Below, piece after piece: positions 25,936-35,451 of a DNA stretch of 64,000 bases. The DNA is from Treponema_C sp050320395 (GTDB lineage Bacteria > Spirochaetota > Spirochaetia > Treponematales > Treponemataceae): the NCBI RefSeq assembly GCF_050320395.1, contig NZ_CP144459.1:1426001-1490000 (forward strand). The letters are read 5' to 3'. The translations under genes and the position numbers were made by a program. Numbering within the stretch: the first letter of the stretch is position 1; each line of letters opens with the position of its first letter. A model generated the notes under the pieces. It was not told the origin of the DNA. It ran no database searches and worked only from the letters and a program-made list of their open reading frames with translations.

Positions 25936-26684
25936 GTAAGTTTCTCAAAAATATAAGTGCAAAAAGTTTTTATACGGTTTATAAATGAAGTTTCTATACG
26001 GTCACGCAAAAAAAAGACACTCGGAGCATTGACGCCTCCGATACCGTATAGGACAATAAAATCATCGTATGTAAATGCATATACAAAAGACTGCATTTTT
26101 TCGGAACGAACAACCGTAAGACCGTCGTAGTATTTTAAGCTGTCCGTATTTTTCATACTGTAAAAAATTTCGCTTCCGTTATCCGAAAGTTGTATATCCA
26201 CATTCATAGTGCCGAACGGCTCCATCTCCAAATCGACATTCATAAACCCGCCGTTTTCTCTTATCTCGTTTTTTACGATTGAAGCGCTTGAATACAGATC
26301 ATACCAAGCCTGAGCACGCTCCGACCAATAAGGAATTCCCACATACCCCTGCACATCAAGCAAAAGAGACTTTATGTGTTGTATCAAATCTTCATTTCCG
26401 CTTAAAGGCCGTATTTGAATAATTTCCGCAAGATAGGCAGGCTTTAGTTTTTTTACGCGCTCGATAAGTTCCTGAGCTTGCGGTGTAACCGGATTTAAAC
26501 TTATATTTTTTGCTTTTTCGATATTTCGTATGAGGATGGCTCCGTCAGCGAGCTTTTGACCTTCTTCCGGTGTAAGGTTTGCATTAAACAAGGCTTGTGA
26601 AGAAAGAGAAGCGGCTGCCGCACAAAAATATAAAATATAAAAATATTTTTTTACCGTAAACACTGTTTTCCTCACTTTATGCAA
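25932..26684 (-). CDS. small exported protein, paralogue of 21944-22669
   Basis: The protein has 250 residues with a signal peptide (YFYILYFCAAAASLSSQ). It is clearly homologous along its length to the product of 21944-22669: LIERVKKLKPAYLAE, YVGIPYWSERAQ, YGIGGVNAPS and RIETSFINRIKTFC are shared almost identically. It overlaps manC by 4 bp and the truncated regulator gene by 8 bp. The frame is intact with a normal start, so unlike its regulator partner it should still be functional. Function unknown. Confidence 0.75.
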   Translation of the reverse strand: MHKVRKTVFTVKKYFYILYFCAAAASLSSQALFNANLTPEEGQKLADGAILIRNIEKAKNISLNPVTPQAQELIERVKKLKPAYLAEIIQIRPLSGNEDLIQHIKSLLLDVQGYVGIPYWSERAQAWYDLYSSASIVKNEIRENGGFMNVDLEMEPFGTMNVDIQLSDNGSEIFYSMKNTDSLKYYDGLTVVRSEKMQSFVYAFTYDDFIVLYGIGGVNAPSVFFLRDRIETSFINRIKTFCTYIFEKLT

Positions 26685-26991
26685 ATGATTTTTCGGAATG
26701 ACGAATGATGTCCATCACACTTGTACAGCGATCTGACCTTATATAATCCGACTCATGCTGTTTACCGGCTTCATATTGCATCTCATCTGAAAACACAACA
26801 AGGGCATCGGAAGTTACATAATTTTCATCCTTATTGAAATCTTCATTGTCGATTTTTATAAATGACATTCTGTAATATCGACCCAAAGACAGATTTGTGT
26901 ATTCGGCAAGGTCTCGCTGACTGGCTCCACTGTTTAAGCTGAGCGCTTCGTGAACGTTTGAAAACAGTTGAAGTTCGGAGTCCTTTTCCAT
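26677..26991 (-). pseudogene. MarR-like regulator paralogue with an in-frame internal deletion
   Basis: The 104-residue frame aligns with the regulator at 22686-23285 at both ends. The N-terminus shares DSELQL-SNVHEALS, SQRDLAEYTNLSLG and the start of the HTH; the C-terminus shares MSFIKIDNEDF, YVTSDALVVFSDE and CTSVMDII. About 95 residues in between are missing, including the recognition helix, the wing and the following helix. The frame stays open across the join (SLGRYYRMSF). The product can hardly bind DNA as its parent does. It could be dead, or a partner of the full-length protein. Confidence 0.7.
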
Positions 26992-26993
26992 TG

Positions 26994-28709
26994 TTAATAT
27001 ATCCTAAACGATAGGCTCAGATAATTGGTCAATAAATCTTTATAGTCCGCGTTTTTTACGTGCCGTATATTTTTGTCCGTATGATAAGAATAAGACAGGG
27101 TATAGCCCACAGAGAGACAAAGGGGAAGGGGAAGTTTCAATACTTCCTTTACATCCATATTCAAAACAATGCCCAAACTGTGTATCCATTGATAGGTTCC
27201 ATCACGTAAAAAATTTTTGTAGTATTTTTGCCCTTCTTGTGCATTGTTCAAATTACCCGAATAATCCAATCGGTCGGCGAAGGAACTTCCATCAACCGGA
27301 TCGTTCCCGTATGTGGTGCCGTGCCGCACCATGGTATACGTTCCCTGTACATCCAAATAGGTAAGAGGAATTGCCGAAACTTTAACTTTAAGTTCATCAG
27401 AATTCGGATCCGCCTTATAGCCCAAAGGCTCGCCGTGGTTTATATAGGTTGTGTCGACTTTTTTATTATACCAGGGCACATCGGTTAGAGGATGAGTGTA
27501 CATATAAGGTTCAACCTTTGTATACTGCAGCACGGCGGTTCCCAAGGGTAAAAAGGGGAGAATACCTTTAATTCCCGCCTGGAAGACATACATATTGCGG
27601 TCTTTATGAAAAAAATCGTTCGGCAAAAAATTTAGCTCATCGGTAAAAACCGACGCATAGATACGAAGGTATTTCGGCATAGTGCCTCCTGCAGCCAGTC
27701 CCAGCTGCATATTATCGAAATCGCCGATATAAAACTGATAAAGCACCGGAAAAAGGGCGGGATGCCAATATCCCATCTCGGAACGCTTGGGATATAAGAC
27801 AGAACTTGTCAGATTAAAAAATCCGTATTTACCGAATAACAGCTCAACACTGCTTGCCCCGTATGTGAGTTGAAATTCTTCGGCCTTTGTTTTTAAGTTC
27901 GGTCCTAAAAACTCAAGGATACCGTTTATATAGTAAAAATTAAGCCAGGGCAGAGGCCGCACTGAGAAATCCGCTGCAATAAAGGGACGTGCCGTTTTAG
28001 ACAAAATAATATTCCCGTCTCCTGCTCCCCAATCGCGGCGTACACGGGAAAAGTTAATATGTATTTTATTCTTATAAAGAGAAAGAGCAAGCTCCGGTTC
28101 CATACGTATTCCGGCTGCAAGCTTTTCCGATGTAACGGCATAATTATAATTTTCTTTTGTCAATAGGATTTGAATCGCATCAAAATCTTTTGAATAGGTA
28201 TTGACCGGATAGGCATTGTGACGAAGTCTCATCAATCCCATTCCCAAATCGTATTTATACGAAAATGCGGGGCCTATATCTCCCTGAGCATATACACCGA
28301 GCCAATGGCGCTGAGACAGGGAAGGCGCATTAAGGTTTGCACTGAAATCCGATGTCCAATAGCCGCCCAGCTCCGCTGAAGCCCCCTCATATTCCCTGCG
28401 GTATTTCCCGGCTGAATATATGGGAGTTTTAGATACCGCGGGAACTAATGAACGGCGGGCTTTTTCAAAGACTGCATATTCCGCCGGTGTAAGACGGCCC
28501 GAAGCGAAAATCTCATCGAAAAGTTTTAAAACGGTATTATGGGCATAGGGTTTTTTAGTCGGCAGTTGATCTATCAAACCTTTTATATGCGCATAATCCA
28601 ATAATTCGTAAACTCTGTTGTTCAGGGGAACACTCAACTGTGTTTGCGAAAAGATAAAAACATTTCCCCAAACTAACAGTACAATAATATAGCTAAAATA
28701 TTTTTTCAT
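26994..28709 (-). CDS. wzi: Wzi-like capsule assembly / outer-membrane beta-barrel protein
   Basis: The protein has 571 residues with a signal peptide ending near VWGNVFIFSQ. The mature protein begins with a helical region (DYAHIKGLIDQLP, TVLKLFDEI), followed by alternating aromatic strands as in an outer-membrane barrel and the Wzi-family-like stretch RVRRDWGAGDGNIILSKTAR with IAADFSVRPLPWLNFYYING. The C-terminal strand ends in YLSLSFRIY, a barrel-type aromatic terminus. Wzi proteins help anchor or assemble capsular polymer at the outer membrane. It neighbours the wza- and wzz-like genes, which supports this call. Confidence 0.75.
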   Translation of the reverse strand: MKKYFSYIIVLLVWGNVFIFSQTQLSVPLNNRVYELLDYAHIKGLIDQLPTKKPYAHNTVLKLFDEIFASGRLTPAEYAVFEKARRSLVPAVSKTPIYSAGKYRREYEGASAELGGYWTSDFSANLNAPSLSQRHWLGVYAQGDIGPAFSYKYDLGMGLMRLRHNAYPVNTYSKDFDAIQILLTKENYNYAVTSEKLAAGIRMEPELALSLYKNKIHINFSRVRRDWGAGDGNIILSKTARPFIAADFSVRPLPWLNFYYINGILEFLGPNLKTKAEEFQLTYGASSVELLFGKYGFFNLTSSVLYPKRSEMGYWHPALFPVLYQFYIGDFDNMQLGLAAGGTMPKYLRIYASVFTDELNFLPNDFFHKDRNMYVFQAGIKGILPFLPLGTAVLQYTKVEPYMYTHPLTDVPWYNKKVDTTYINHGEPLGYKADPNSDELKVKVSAIPLTYLDVQGTYTMVRHGTTYGNDPVDGSSFADRLDYSGNLNNAQEGQKYYKNFLRDGTYQWIHSLGIVLNMDVKEVLKLPLPLCLSVGYTLSYSYHTDKNIRHVKNADYKDLLTNYLSLSFRIY

Positions 28710-28722
28710 ACCGCATCCTGAA

Positions 28723-30234
28723 TTATTTCCTTGTTTGTTCTCTGCTTACAGCCCATATGGTTAAAGAGGTACTGATTATAGACAGGGCTGTTACCACAAC
28801 GGGCGCATACTGATTCCAAAACAACAAAAAATTATTATCATACACATTTATAATGCTTTCAGGCATAACGGGAGCACTAAGGGGAATTTTTTTGCCTGCA
28901 GCAGTAGTGATTGAAATACTCTTTGTTTTTTTATTTCCCGATGTAATTCCTCCTGCAAGAGCAAGATAGTATTCATAGGTACAGTCCGGAACATAGCCGT
29001 ATCTTTCCGGCATATTGACATTACCGCTGACCGTTACAAGCAGCTGTTTTGCGGGAACTGAAAGAATATCGCCCGCCTCAGCAGGAAGGGATACCGAGTA
29101 TTCGGAATCATATAAGATACGCTGTACATTTATAGGCAGTTTTTGTCCTTTACGCAAAATATAGGTTTTTTCGATGTCCGAATGAACCGAAAACAAATCG
29201 CGCTGTTGGCGTACTATATAGGTCCAATCGGTGTTTTGTAAAAAGGGAAGGGGAATATTTTCCGTCTTAGTTACGATTCCGCGACCCGATTCAACTTGAG
29301 CACCGTATGTACCGACTGCCCCCTGTATATACACAAAGGGTTTGGTATTCTCCAGAGTATCTACAAAAACGGTATCAAGATGTTTTAAAACGGTATTGCT
29401 TTCAAAGTCTTTTTTATCGATATAGGTTTTTGTATTGCTCAGAGAATTTTCTATTTCAATCCGTTCCATATTCGCAAAAGGAGTAAGGCCGGAACCGTAA
29501 TAATGTATAAGTTCTTTTATGTTTTCATTTTCCAAAAGATCATAGGTTCCCGGACGTTCCACCGCGCCGGTAAGTCCAACCCTGCGTTCGACACGGCCTA
29601 CGGTAATAATATCTCCGGGGCGGACATAGGGGTCAAGTGTCAAGTCTCCGGTACGGCGCGCTTTGAAAATATCGCAACGGACGGTACGTTCCGGCGATTC
29701 CAAAACAATGTTTCTATTGGAAGAATAGGCGGTAAAGGATCCCCCTATGATTTCCGAAACACGGGTTAAGCCCCATGCGTTTTTTTCAGCAACCGTATTG
29801 ACTTCTCCCTTAACCAAGACCGTAAAAGCTCCCGGAGTGATCAGCACAAACTGCACCCCGCTTAGAGGATAGTTTTTTGAAACAATTGCTTCAACTTCTT
29901 CTTTTAATTTACGGAATGTTTTTCCTGCAGCATTTAAAACCGCCAAATTGGCAACCCGTATTTTATAAGATGTATCAACCGTAAGGGTATAAGAGACGGG
30001 AGTTGTTCCGGCGGCAAAACCGAGCATGTATACATCTCCTGCCGTTACCGGATAATCGGCGGTAGACATTGCAAGTTGAGCGGAATGTCCCATAGTCTGA
30101 GCAATATCCGCTCCCGTACCGTTGTCTGCGGTATTTTGTTTTTGAAGGTATTGCTGCAATGCATTATCTATATTTTGTGCATTTAAACAAGCCGTATACA
30201 GGGCTATGATGAGCGAGGCGATAATTCGTTTCAT
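28723..30234 (-). CDS. wza: polysaccharide export protein with SLBB domains (Wza-like)
   Basis: The protein has 503 residues with a signal peptide (ASLIIALYTACLNAQ). A TAC just before the cleavage region could allow lipidation, but the lipobox is poor. YPVTAGDVYMLGF is the start of the polysaccharide export (Poly_export) domain. GLTGAVERPGTYDLLENENI and VTVSGNVNMPERYGYVPD are SLBB-like repeats. A single C-terminal hydrophobic helix (APVVVTALSIISTSLTIWAV) is consistent with a Wza-type transmembrane or outer-membrane helix. It overlaps the wzz-like gene by 4 bp and precedes wzi. It should form the outer-membrane exit channel. Confidence 0.8.
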   Translation of the reverse strand: MKRIIASLIIALYTACLNAQNIDNALQQYLQKQNTADNGTGADIAQTMGHSAQLAMSTADYPVTAGDVYMLGFAAGTTPVSYTLTVDTSYKIRVANLAVLNAAGKTFRKLKEEVEAIVSKNYPLSGVQFVLITPGAFTVLVKGEVNTVAEKNAWGLTRVSEIIGGSFTAYSSNRNIVLESPERTVRCDIFKARRTGDLTLDPYVRPGDIITVGRVERRVGLTGAVERPGTYDLLENENIKELIHYYGSGLTPFANMERIEIENSLSNTKTYIDKKDFESNTVLKHLDTVFVDTLENTKPFVYIQGAVGTYGAQVESGRGIVTKTENIPLPFLQNTDWTYIVRQQRDLFSVHSDIEKTYILRKGQKLPINVQRILYDSEYSVSLPAEAGDILSVPAKQLLVTVSGNVNMPERYGYVPDCTYEYYLALAGGITSGNKKTKSISITTAAGKKIPLSAPVMPESIINVYDNNFLLFWNQYAPVVVTALSIISTSLTIWAVSREQTRK

Positions 30235-31271
30235 TTTTTTATTCCTTTAAGTTTAGCCATAGCTTCTTCATCTTTTTTTATATTGGAAACGGCATTCAGC
30301 AAAAATGCAATAAATACCGATATAAAGGCCGAAGCAAAGGTAATGATAATACAGAGCTTTCCTCTGCTCGGTTTCGATTTTTTATCCGGCACTTCCGCCC
30401 GCTCCAAAATTTGAAACACCGGCGTTTCGCTTGCAATCTTTATTTTTAAAAGCTCGTATTGGGTTTTTAACTGAGCATAGACCGCTTCCTGAGCTTTCAG
30501 TTCCAATTTTAACATATTTATTTCAAGCATGATTGAAGGTATATGCGCGGACTGTAAGCCGCCGGAAACCGACTCTTCCAGTTTTTTCGATTTATTTTGC
30601 AGGCGCACAATTTCGGTATAGGTATTGTGAATATTTTGTTCAAGATTGGATTTTTCAAGCTTATTTTTATCAAGTCCCATTTCCGTAAAACGGTTTTCAA
30701 GATACTCGACCGCATAGTTTACCACCTTTTGTGCAAAGACAGGATCAATATCGGTAAAACTCAGCGTAAAAACCCCTGTTTTATCGTCAAGTGTTGCCTG
30801 AAGGTATTTTAACAAAGCTTTGCGTGTATCCGCTTTCAAGGATTTTTTTATTTCATATCGCTCTACCAGATTAAATTCGGTAATCAACGCATCCAAAAAT
30901 GAATTACTGCCTGCCAAATACACCGCAAGAGAACCGTACGAGGCTCCGCCCTTAGCCGAAATTCCCGCCAAACCGGCAAGACTGCCGAGCCCGCTTGAGT
31001 TAATAAGCGATGAAAGTCCGCCGCCCTGCGCATTCGGATCGTTTATAAGCATATGAGCTTTCGGCGTATAGAGGTTCGGCAAAAAAGACTTTTCAGCCGG
31101 AAGTTTTAAAGAGAGCAGGGCAAATACCACCGAAAAAACGGCTCCCGCAGCGGTCAGGCCGATAATAAGTTTTTTGTAGCGCAATAAAACCGCACACAGA
31201 TCTATAAGAGATATTTCATCCTCCGGGGATTGCGGTAAATTGTTCAGTTCGGGTGTTGTGTTTTGTTGCAT
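30231..31271 (-). CDS. wzz: Wzz/chain-length determinant-like polysaccharide co-polymerase
   Basis: The protein has 346 residues. A cytoplasmic N-terminus with EISLIDLCAVLLRYKKLIIG leads into the first membrane helix, followed by a long periplasmic part with a coiled-coil region (about residues 200-285) and a second helix (LCIIITFASAFISVFIAFLL) near the C-terminus. VPDKKSKPSRGK is the proline/serine-rich motif that precedes the second helix in this family. A glycine-rich periplasmic stretch (residues 80-110) is unusual. No tyrosine-kinase domain follows. It forms an operon with the wza-like gene. Confidence 0.85.
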   Translation of the reverse strand: MQQNTTPELNNLPQSPEDEISLIDLCAVLLRYKKLIIGLTAAGAVFSVVFALLSLKLPAEKSFLPNLYTPKAHMLINDPNAQGGGLSSLINSSGLGSLAGLAGISAKGGASYGSLAVYLAGSNSFLDALITEFNLVERYEIKKSLKADTRKALLKYLQATLDDKTGVFTLSFTDIDPVFAQKVVNYAVEYLENRFTEMGLDKNKLEKSNLEQNIHNTYTEIVRLQNKSKKLEESVSGGLQSAHIPSIMLEINMLKLELKAQEAVYAQLKTQYELLKIKIASETPVFQILERAEVPDKKSKPSRGKLCIIITFASAFISVFIAFLLNAVSNIKKDEEAMAKLKGIKK

Positions 31272-31305
31272 AACGGTTTCCTTCTATGATTTACAGTGTA
31301 TAAAA

Positions 31306-31851
31306 TCAGTCAAATAATTTTTGTATACCGGTAATTAAATTCTTAAAACTCGCAGACCTTGTATTTGCAATATTCATATACGGTGTAATTCTTCCGGCTC
31401 CTTCAATTTCGCGATATTCAGGACATATTTTTTTTAATTCACATTTAGGATTTTCCAAAGAATCAGGGGTTCTGTATTTTTTGTTATTTTGAATTTTTTC
31501 GAGAGGTTTACTATAAGCCTGACCAACAGCCTCTAAATCTGCAAGATAAAATGTTTCAAGTTCATGACAAGCTATACGGACTAAAAATTTATTTTTTCCC
31601 GAAGTAATGCATTTATTCATCAATCGCTCTTTGATCATCCTGCAATCACCGGAGTCCTGATCTCTCAAAATAAGAAATACGGCATTAGGATTACAATAAG
31701 CCTTTAATTTACGATATATATTTTTTTCCATATCCTGTTTACCGTCAAATAGAATGTATCTAACAGGATATGGGCTTGGCAACTTTGAAAAAATTATATT
31801 AAGAAATATTTTTGCTGACGGTTCTTCAAGCAAGCACACCAGTTCTTTCAT
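31306..31851 (-). CDS. DUF4276-family, TOPRIM-like protein (partner of ATPase)
   Basis: The protein has 181 residues. The start ELVCLLEEPSAKIFLNII and the segment VFLILRDQDSGDCRMIKERL fit the acidic Glu and Asp-x-Asp arrangement of TOPRIM-like nucleases. ACHELETFYLADLEAVGQAY, KYRTPDSLENPKCELKKICP and GAGRITPYMNIANTRSASF are typical of DUF4276. It overlaps the upstream ATPase gene by 4 bp, so the pair is translated together. ATPase plus DUF4276 or other TOPRIM partners is an arrangement seen in anti-phage systems. A defence role is inferred from architecture only. Confidence 0.75.
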   Translation of the reverse strand: MKELVCLLEEPSAKIFLNIIFSKLPSPYPVRYILFDGKQDMEKNIYRKLKAYCNPNAVFLILRDQDSGDCRMIKERLMNKCITSGKNKFLVRIACHELETFYLADLEAVGQAYSKPLEKIQNNKKYRTPDSLENPKCELKKICPEYREIEGAGRITPYMNIANTRSASFKNLITGIQKLFD

Positions 31852-33038
31852 TGCGGATCAGCTCCAGTAAAAAAACCCTGTTTCCATAGATACCCCAGCT
31901 TATCCCCCTCATTCATATAAGCACAAATTTGTCGATCCTCCGAGGCTCTTTGAATACGGGTAAAGCCCTGTTCTTTTGCAAGCCAAAAAACCTCATCAAT
32001 ATATGCAGCATTTAATAATTCAGGGGAATGAGTCGATAAAAATACTTGACCTCCTGTGCGTGCATAATCACGCAGTTCTTCAACCAATTCATATAATAAC
32101 TTGGGATATAATTGATTTTCCGGCTCTTCAATACACAATAAGGGATGCGGAGAAGGGTCATGCAATAATATAAGATATGCAAACATTTTTAATGTTCCGT
32201 CAGACACATATCGATCAATAAAAGGATCCTTAAAATAATCACTTTGAAACTTCAATAGCAGGCGGCCGTCTAAAGTGGATTCGGACTGAATATTATCCAC
32301 TCCCGGAACTCTTTCTTTCATTTTTTGAAGCACTTTTTGAAAAACCTGGGGATACTGCTCGCGCATAGTATGAGCAATATTTTGTAAATTGCTTCCGTCA
32401 GCCAGAAGATGTTCGGAATAATTGGTTATATCTTTACTCCCGCGGGCGGATTCAATATGAAAATCCGACACATGCCAGCCTTCTATTAATTTCCGAAATT
32501 CATTTGCTGCCTTAAATTTTTCAAACTGACCGAGTCCCTTAATTGCAAGAATATCCTGTGCACCTAAATTCTGATCTTCACGTGCTAATTCCGTATCGGG
32601 TTTTGAAAAATCTTCTTCATTTGAAATTGCAAAACCGTTTCCGTTTGCAAAATCAAGAAAATGATAAGGAGAACCGTAAGACGATCTTTTATAACACAGA
32701 TATTCTCGTTTTACGGCAATTTTAGTATTCATCATACCTATCTCTAAATAATAGGTAACCAGCCGGGACTTTTGAGCTATCTTCATTTCATACTTGATTT
32801 CAATAATAATATTTTCATCAATATGACCTCTTGATATTAATTCAGTATATCCTCCACGGGCCTGCACCGCTTTCGTAACATTTAAGGTTAAGCAATCTTT
32901 CAGAAAACCGAAGACATCAAATAAAGTTGTTTTTCCCGTTCCGTTTGCTCCAACAAAAACAGCTAAAGACGGAAGTTCATTAATTTGTATATTTTGCAGA
33001 GTTTTAAAATTCTGTATTTTGATTGATGAAATCTTCAT
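31848..33038 (-). CDS. AAA (ABC/OLD-like) ATPase
   Basis: The protein has 396 residues and the SMC/OLD-like split ATPase layout: KISSIKIQNFKTLQ at the N-terminus, Walker A GANGTGKTTLFDVFGFL, Walker B PLLCIEEPENQLYPKL, and the H-switch region VFLSTHSPELLN. The middle is a lid region with no recognised domain. The last 40 residues are unlike the core and may contact the partner. Its DUF4276 neighbour follows with a 4-bp overlap. Compared with OLD/GajA proteins, the TOPRIM part is encoded separately. The locus lies between wzz and the AT-rich glycosyltransferases, a usual insertion place for accessory genes. Confidence 0.8.
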   Translation of the reverse strand: MKISSIKIQNFKTLQNIQINELPSLAVFVGANGTGKTTLFDVFGFLKDCLTLNVTKAVQARGGYTELISRGHIDENIIIEIKYEMKIAQKSRLVTYYLEIGMMNTKIAVKREYLCYKRSSYGSPYHFLDFANGNGFAISNEEDFSKPDTELAREDQNLGAQDILAIKGLGQFEKFKAANEFRKLIEGWHVSDFHIESARGSKDITNYSEHLLADGSNLQNIAHTMREQYPQVFQKVLQKMKERVPGVDNIQSESTLDGRLLLKFQSDYFKDPFIDRYVSDGTLKMFAYLILLHDPSPHPLLCIEEPENQLYPKLLYELVEELRDYARTGGQVFLSTHSPELLNAAYIDEVFWLAKEQGFTRIQRASEDRQICAYMNEGDKLGYLWKQGFFTGADPQ

Positions 33039-33134
33039 AATAAAAAATCCTTATAAGATTTAATTTTTTAGTAAATAATCCTCAACAAAATTTAAAAGAT
33101 TATATCTTTCTGAAATCAAAACAGAGGCCTTACA

Positions 33135-34289
33135 TTATATTTTTTCATATCCCTGCAAATGTATATTCCAATAATAATTATTTTTAACAAGATTCACCGC
33201 ATTATCTGCAACTTTATTGCGCAATTCGGTATCATGCATCAACCGCACAACTTTTTGAGCAAAAGTCTGCGGTTTATCATCTATAAAACAATTTTGATTA
33301 TCAATCAGTTCAGGAATAGCGGAAGCTATTAATGATGAAACCACTGTCGGAACATGGCAGGCCATAGAAATAAGAATCTTATTTTGAAGCCCTGAAGCGA
33401 TACGAATAGGAGCAACACTTACAGCTGCATCCTTTATATAATCTTCAATATGTTCAACATAGCCCGTAACTTTAATATTATCACATTGTCTTTTTAGTAT
33501 TTCATGAGAAGGAGCTGCGCCTACTATATACAAAACGGCATCGGGTACATCTTTGAGAATTATGGGGAAAATGCTATCTATAAAATATAGACAGCCATCA
33601 ACATTTTGCAAAGTACGCATATTGCCGAGAAAAATAATTTTGTTTTTATTAATTTGATCAGCGATGATTACATTACGGATACCGTGAGCATGATATCGTA
33701 CAGAGGGGTGGTGAGAAAACTCTTTACTGTCTTTTTGAGAAACTAATACTACTTTTTTATACGTAGTAAAAGCATAAGTTTCATAATTTTTTATCGGCTT
33801 TTTTTCCAACTTATATATTATTTTCTTTATCAATGAAGAATTCGTTAATTTTGATAATTCATAGGTATTTGACAATATATCAGACATTTGAACAATAACA
33901 TTATCTCTAATACCCAGTGCTTCAAATTGTGGAAGCATTCTTAATAAATAACATACATACAGATCCGGATTATATTTTTTATTAATTAAAGATAATTCTT
34001 TTTGCATTCTCTTTGAAAAATAATATCCACATTGAATAGGTTTTCTACGCAATAAAAAAATAAAACTGTAAAAAAAAGAAGCAAGTCGATTTCTTTTTAT
34101 TACTATCATTTTATCAATATTATCGTAATTATAAGTGATATTCTGTTTTTGATGTGATTCATAATATGATAGTAATATAACCTCATAACCAATCTCTTTA
34201 AAATATCTCATAATATCATTAATTAATACAACATCACCGCCATTTTCAGGATATGGGAAACGTGATGTAAGAATACAAACTCTTTTCAT
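33135..34289 (-). CDS. GT4-type glycosyltransferase
   Basis: The protein has 384 residues with a GT-B fold. The N-terminus reads RVCILTSRFPYPENGGDVVL, as in many GT4 enzymes. The C-terminal domain has KIIFLGNMRTLQNVDGCLYF, AVLYIVGAAPS and VSVAPIRIASGLQNKILISM, where family members usually carry GSGLKxKxLE/A; the acidic residue is replaced by Ser here. It probably transfers a sugar to the lipid-linked repeat unit. It is AT-rich like the next genes. It is preceded by a 96-bp gap with no gene. Confidence 0.8.
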   Translation of the reverse strand: MKRVCILTSRFPYPENGGDVVLINDIMRYFKEIGYEVILLSYYESHQKQNITYNYDNIDKMIVIKRNRLASFFYSFIFLLRRKPIQCGYYFSKRMQKELSLINKKYNPDLYVCYLLRMLPQFEALGIRDNVIVQMSDILSNTYELSKLTNSSLIKKIIYKLEKKPIKNYETYAFTTYKKVVLVSQKDSKEFSHHPSVRYHAHGIRNVIIADQINKNKIIFLGNMRTLQNVDGCLYFIDSIFPIILKDVPDAVLYIVGAAPSHEILKRQCDNIKVTGYVEHIEDYIKDAAVSVAPIRIASGLQNKILISMACHVPTVVSSLIASAIPELIDNQNCFIDDKPQTFAQKVVRLMHDTELRNKVADNAVNLVKNNYYWNIHLQGYEKI

Positions 34290-34334
34290 TTATCTACTCC
34301 CCTCAGATAAAATATTTAAATATTTATCACGACC

Positions 34335-35423
34335 TTAAGCATTAATTTTATTGCATCTATTAAATTCTCCATCGATAAAACATGATTTAAATTTGTCCAT
34401 AATAATTTGATCTGTATAATTATTTAAAAATAAATTATGAGAAAATATATTAAAATTAGAAACTGCATTCCAAGTATTTATTCTTGTAACAAAAGAAACA
34501 TCATCATTACACAAAGCACCTATCTTCTCATAATCAGAATCAATACCGATAAAAGCTTCAGATGTACCTAAAATATATTTACCGTAAGAAAGAGCTTCCA
34601 CCGTCTTTGTTTTCATGCCAGAACCTTTAAATATAGGAGACACTATAAAAGCAGCTTTTGTATATACGTCATCTAAATTATCAACAAAACCTAAATAAAC
34701 TATTTTTTTATTAGCAGGATACTTAGATTTAAGAAAATCACATATTGAACCTGCAACATACAGAGGAATAGAAATATGGGGAACAACCTTCTCAATAAAC
34801 CAACTCAGTCCTTCTTGATTTGCAAAAAAATTAGAACCTACAAATAGAGCATATCTATTCTTCACAAATGTCGTTTTATCCACATCTTTGACTGGCATAG
34901 AAATAGGTAAAACAAAATTAAAATCTTTTCTATATATTTTTTTTAATTCTTCTCCGTCTCTTTTATTTAATACAATCCTGAAATCACAAAAATCGGTAGA
35001 AAGAATTTCATTTTTTTTGACATAGTAATAAAACAGAATAGAAACAAGATTTTTCTTGATCAAATATCTACTCTTATAATAATTAGCTTCAATGTTGTGA
35101 TAAAAAACAATAGATTTCAAACCATTTTTTTTAGTAGATTCAACTAATGGACCGTAAAGAGAGCCGTTAAAAAAAACAAAATCATAGTTAGTCGATTTTA
35201 TTTTTTTATTAAAAGTTTTTTTTAACAATCCCGTTTGTCCATAAAATTGATTGAAAATAACATTCTTTAATTTTACAAAAACAGAAGGTATTTTTATTTC
35301 AAAAAGATCAATATTTTCTTCACCATACAATTTTTTGAATAAATTAAAATTTCTCAAACTTACCGAGGCACCTCCATCCATGATTTTTTTATCTAATATC
35401 CGCGTTACAAATAAAACTTTCAT
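34335..35423 (-). CDS. GT4-type glycosyltransferase
   Basis: The protein has 362 residues and starts MKVLFVTRILDKKIMDGGAS. Its C-terminal domain carries YALFVGSNFFANQEGLSWFI, IPLYVAGSICDFL, VYLGFVDNLDDVYTKAAFIV and SPIFKGSGMKTKTVEALSYG, the last being the conserved donor-binding loop with the glutamate present. It is a glycosyltransferase of the Wzx/Wzy repeat unit; the sugar is unknown. It lies 45 bp from the preceding glycosyltransferase and 28 bp from the polymerase. Confidence 0.82.
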   Translation of the reverse strand: MKVLFVTRILDKKIMDGGASVSLRNFNLFKKLYGEENIDLFEIKIPSVFVKLKNVIFNQFYGQTGLLKKTFNKKIKSTNYDFVFFNGSLYGPLVESTKKNGLKSIVFYHNIEANYYKSRYLIKKNLVSILFYYYVKKNEILSTDFCDFRIVLNKRDGEELKKIYRKDFNFVLPISMPVKDVDKTTFVKNRYALFVGSNFFANQEGLSWFIEKVVPHISIPLYVAGSICDFLKSKYPANKKIVYLGFVDNLDDVYTKAAFIVSPIFKGSGMKTKTVEALSYGKYILGTSEAFIGIDSDYEKIGALCNDDVSFVTRINTWNAVSNFNIFSHNLFLNNYTDQIIMDKFKSCFIDGEFNRCNKINA

Positions 35424-35451
35424 TCTTGCACTGCCTCAATCAATAATTATA

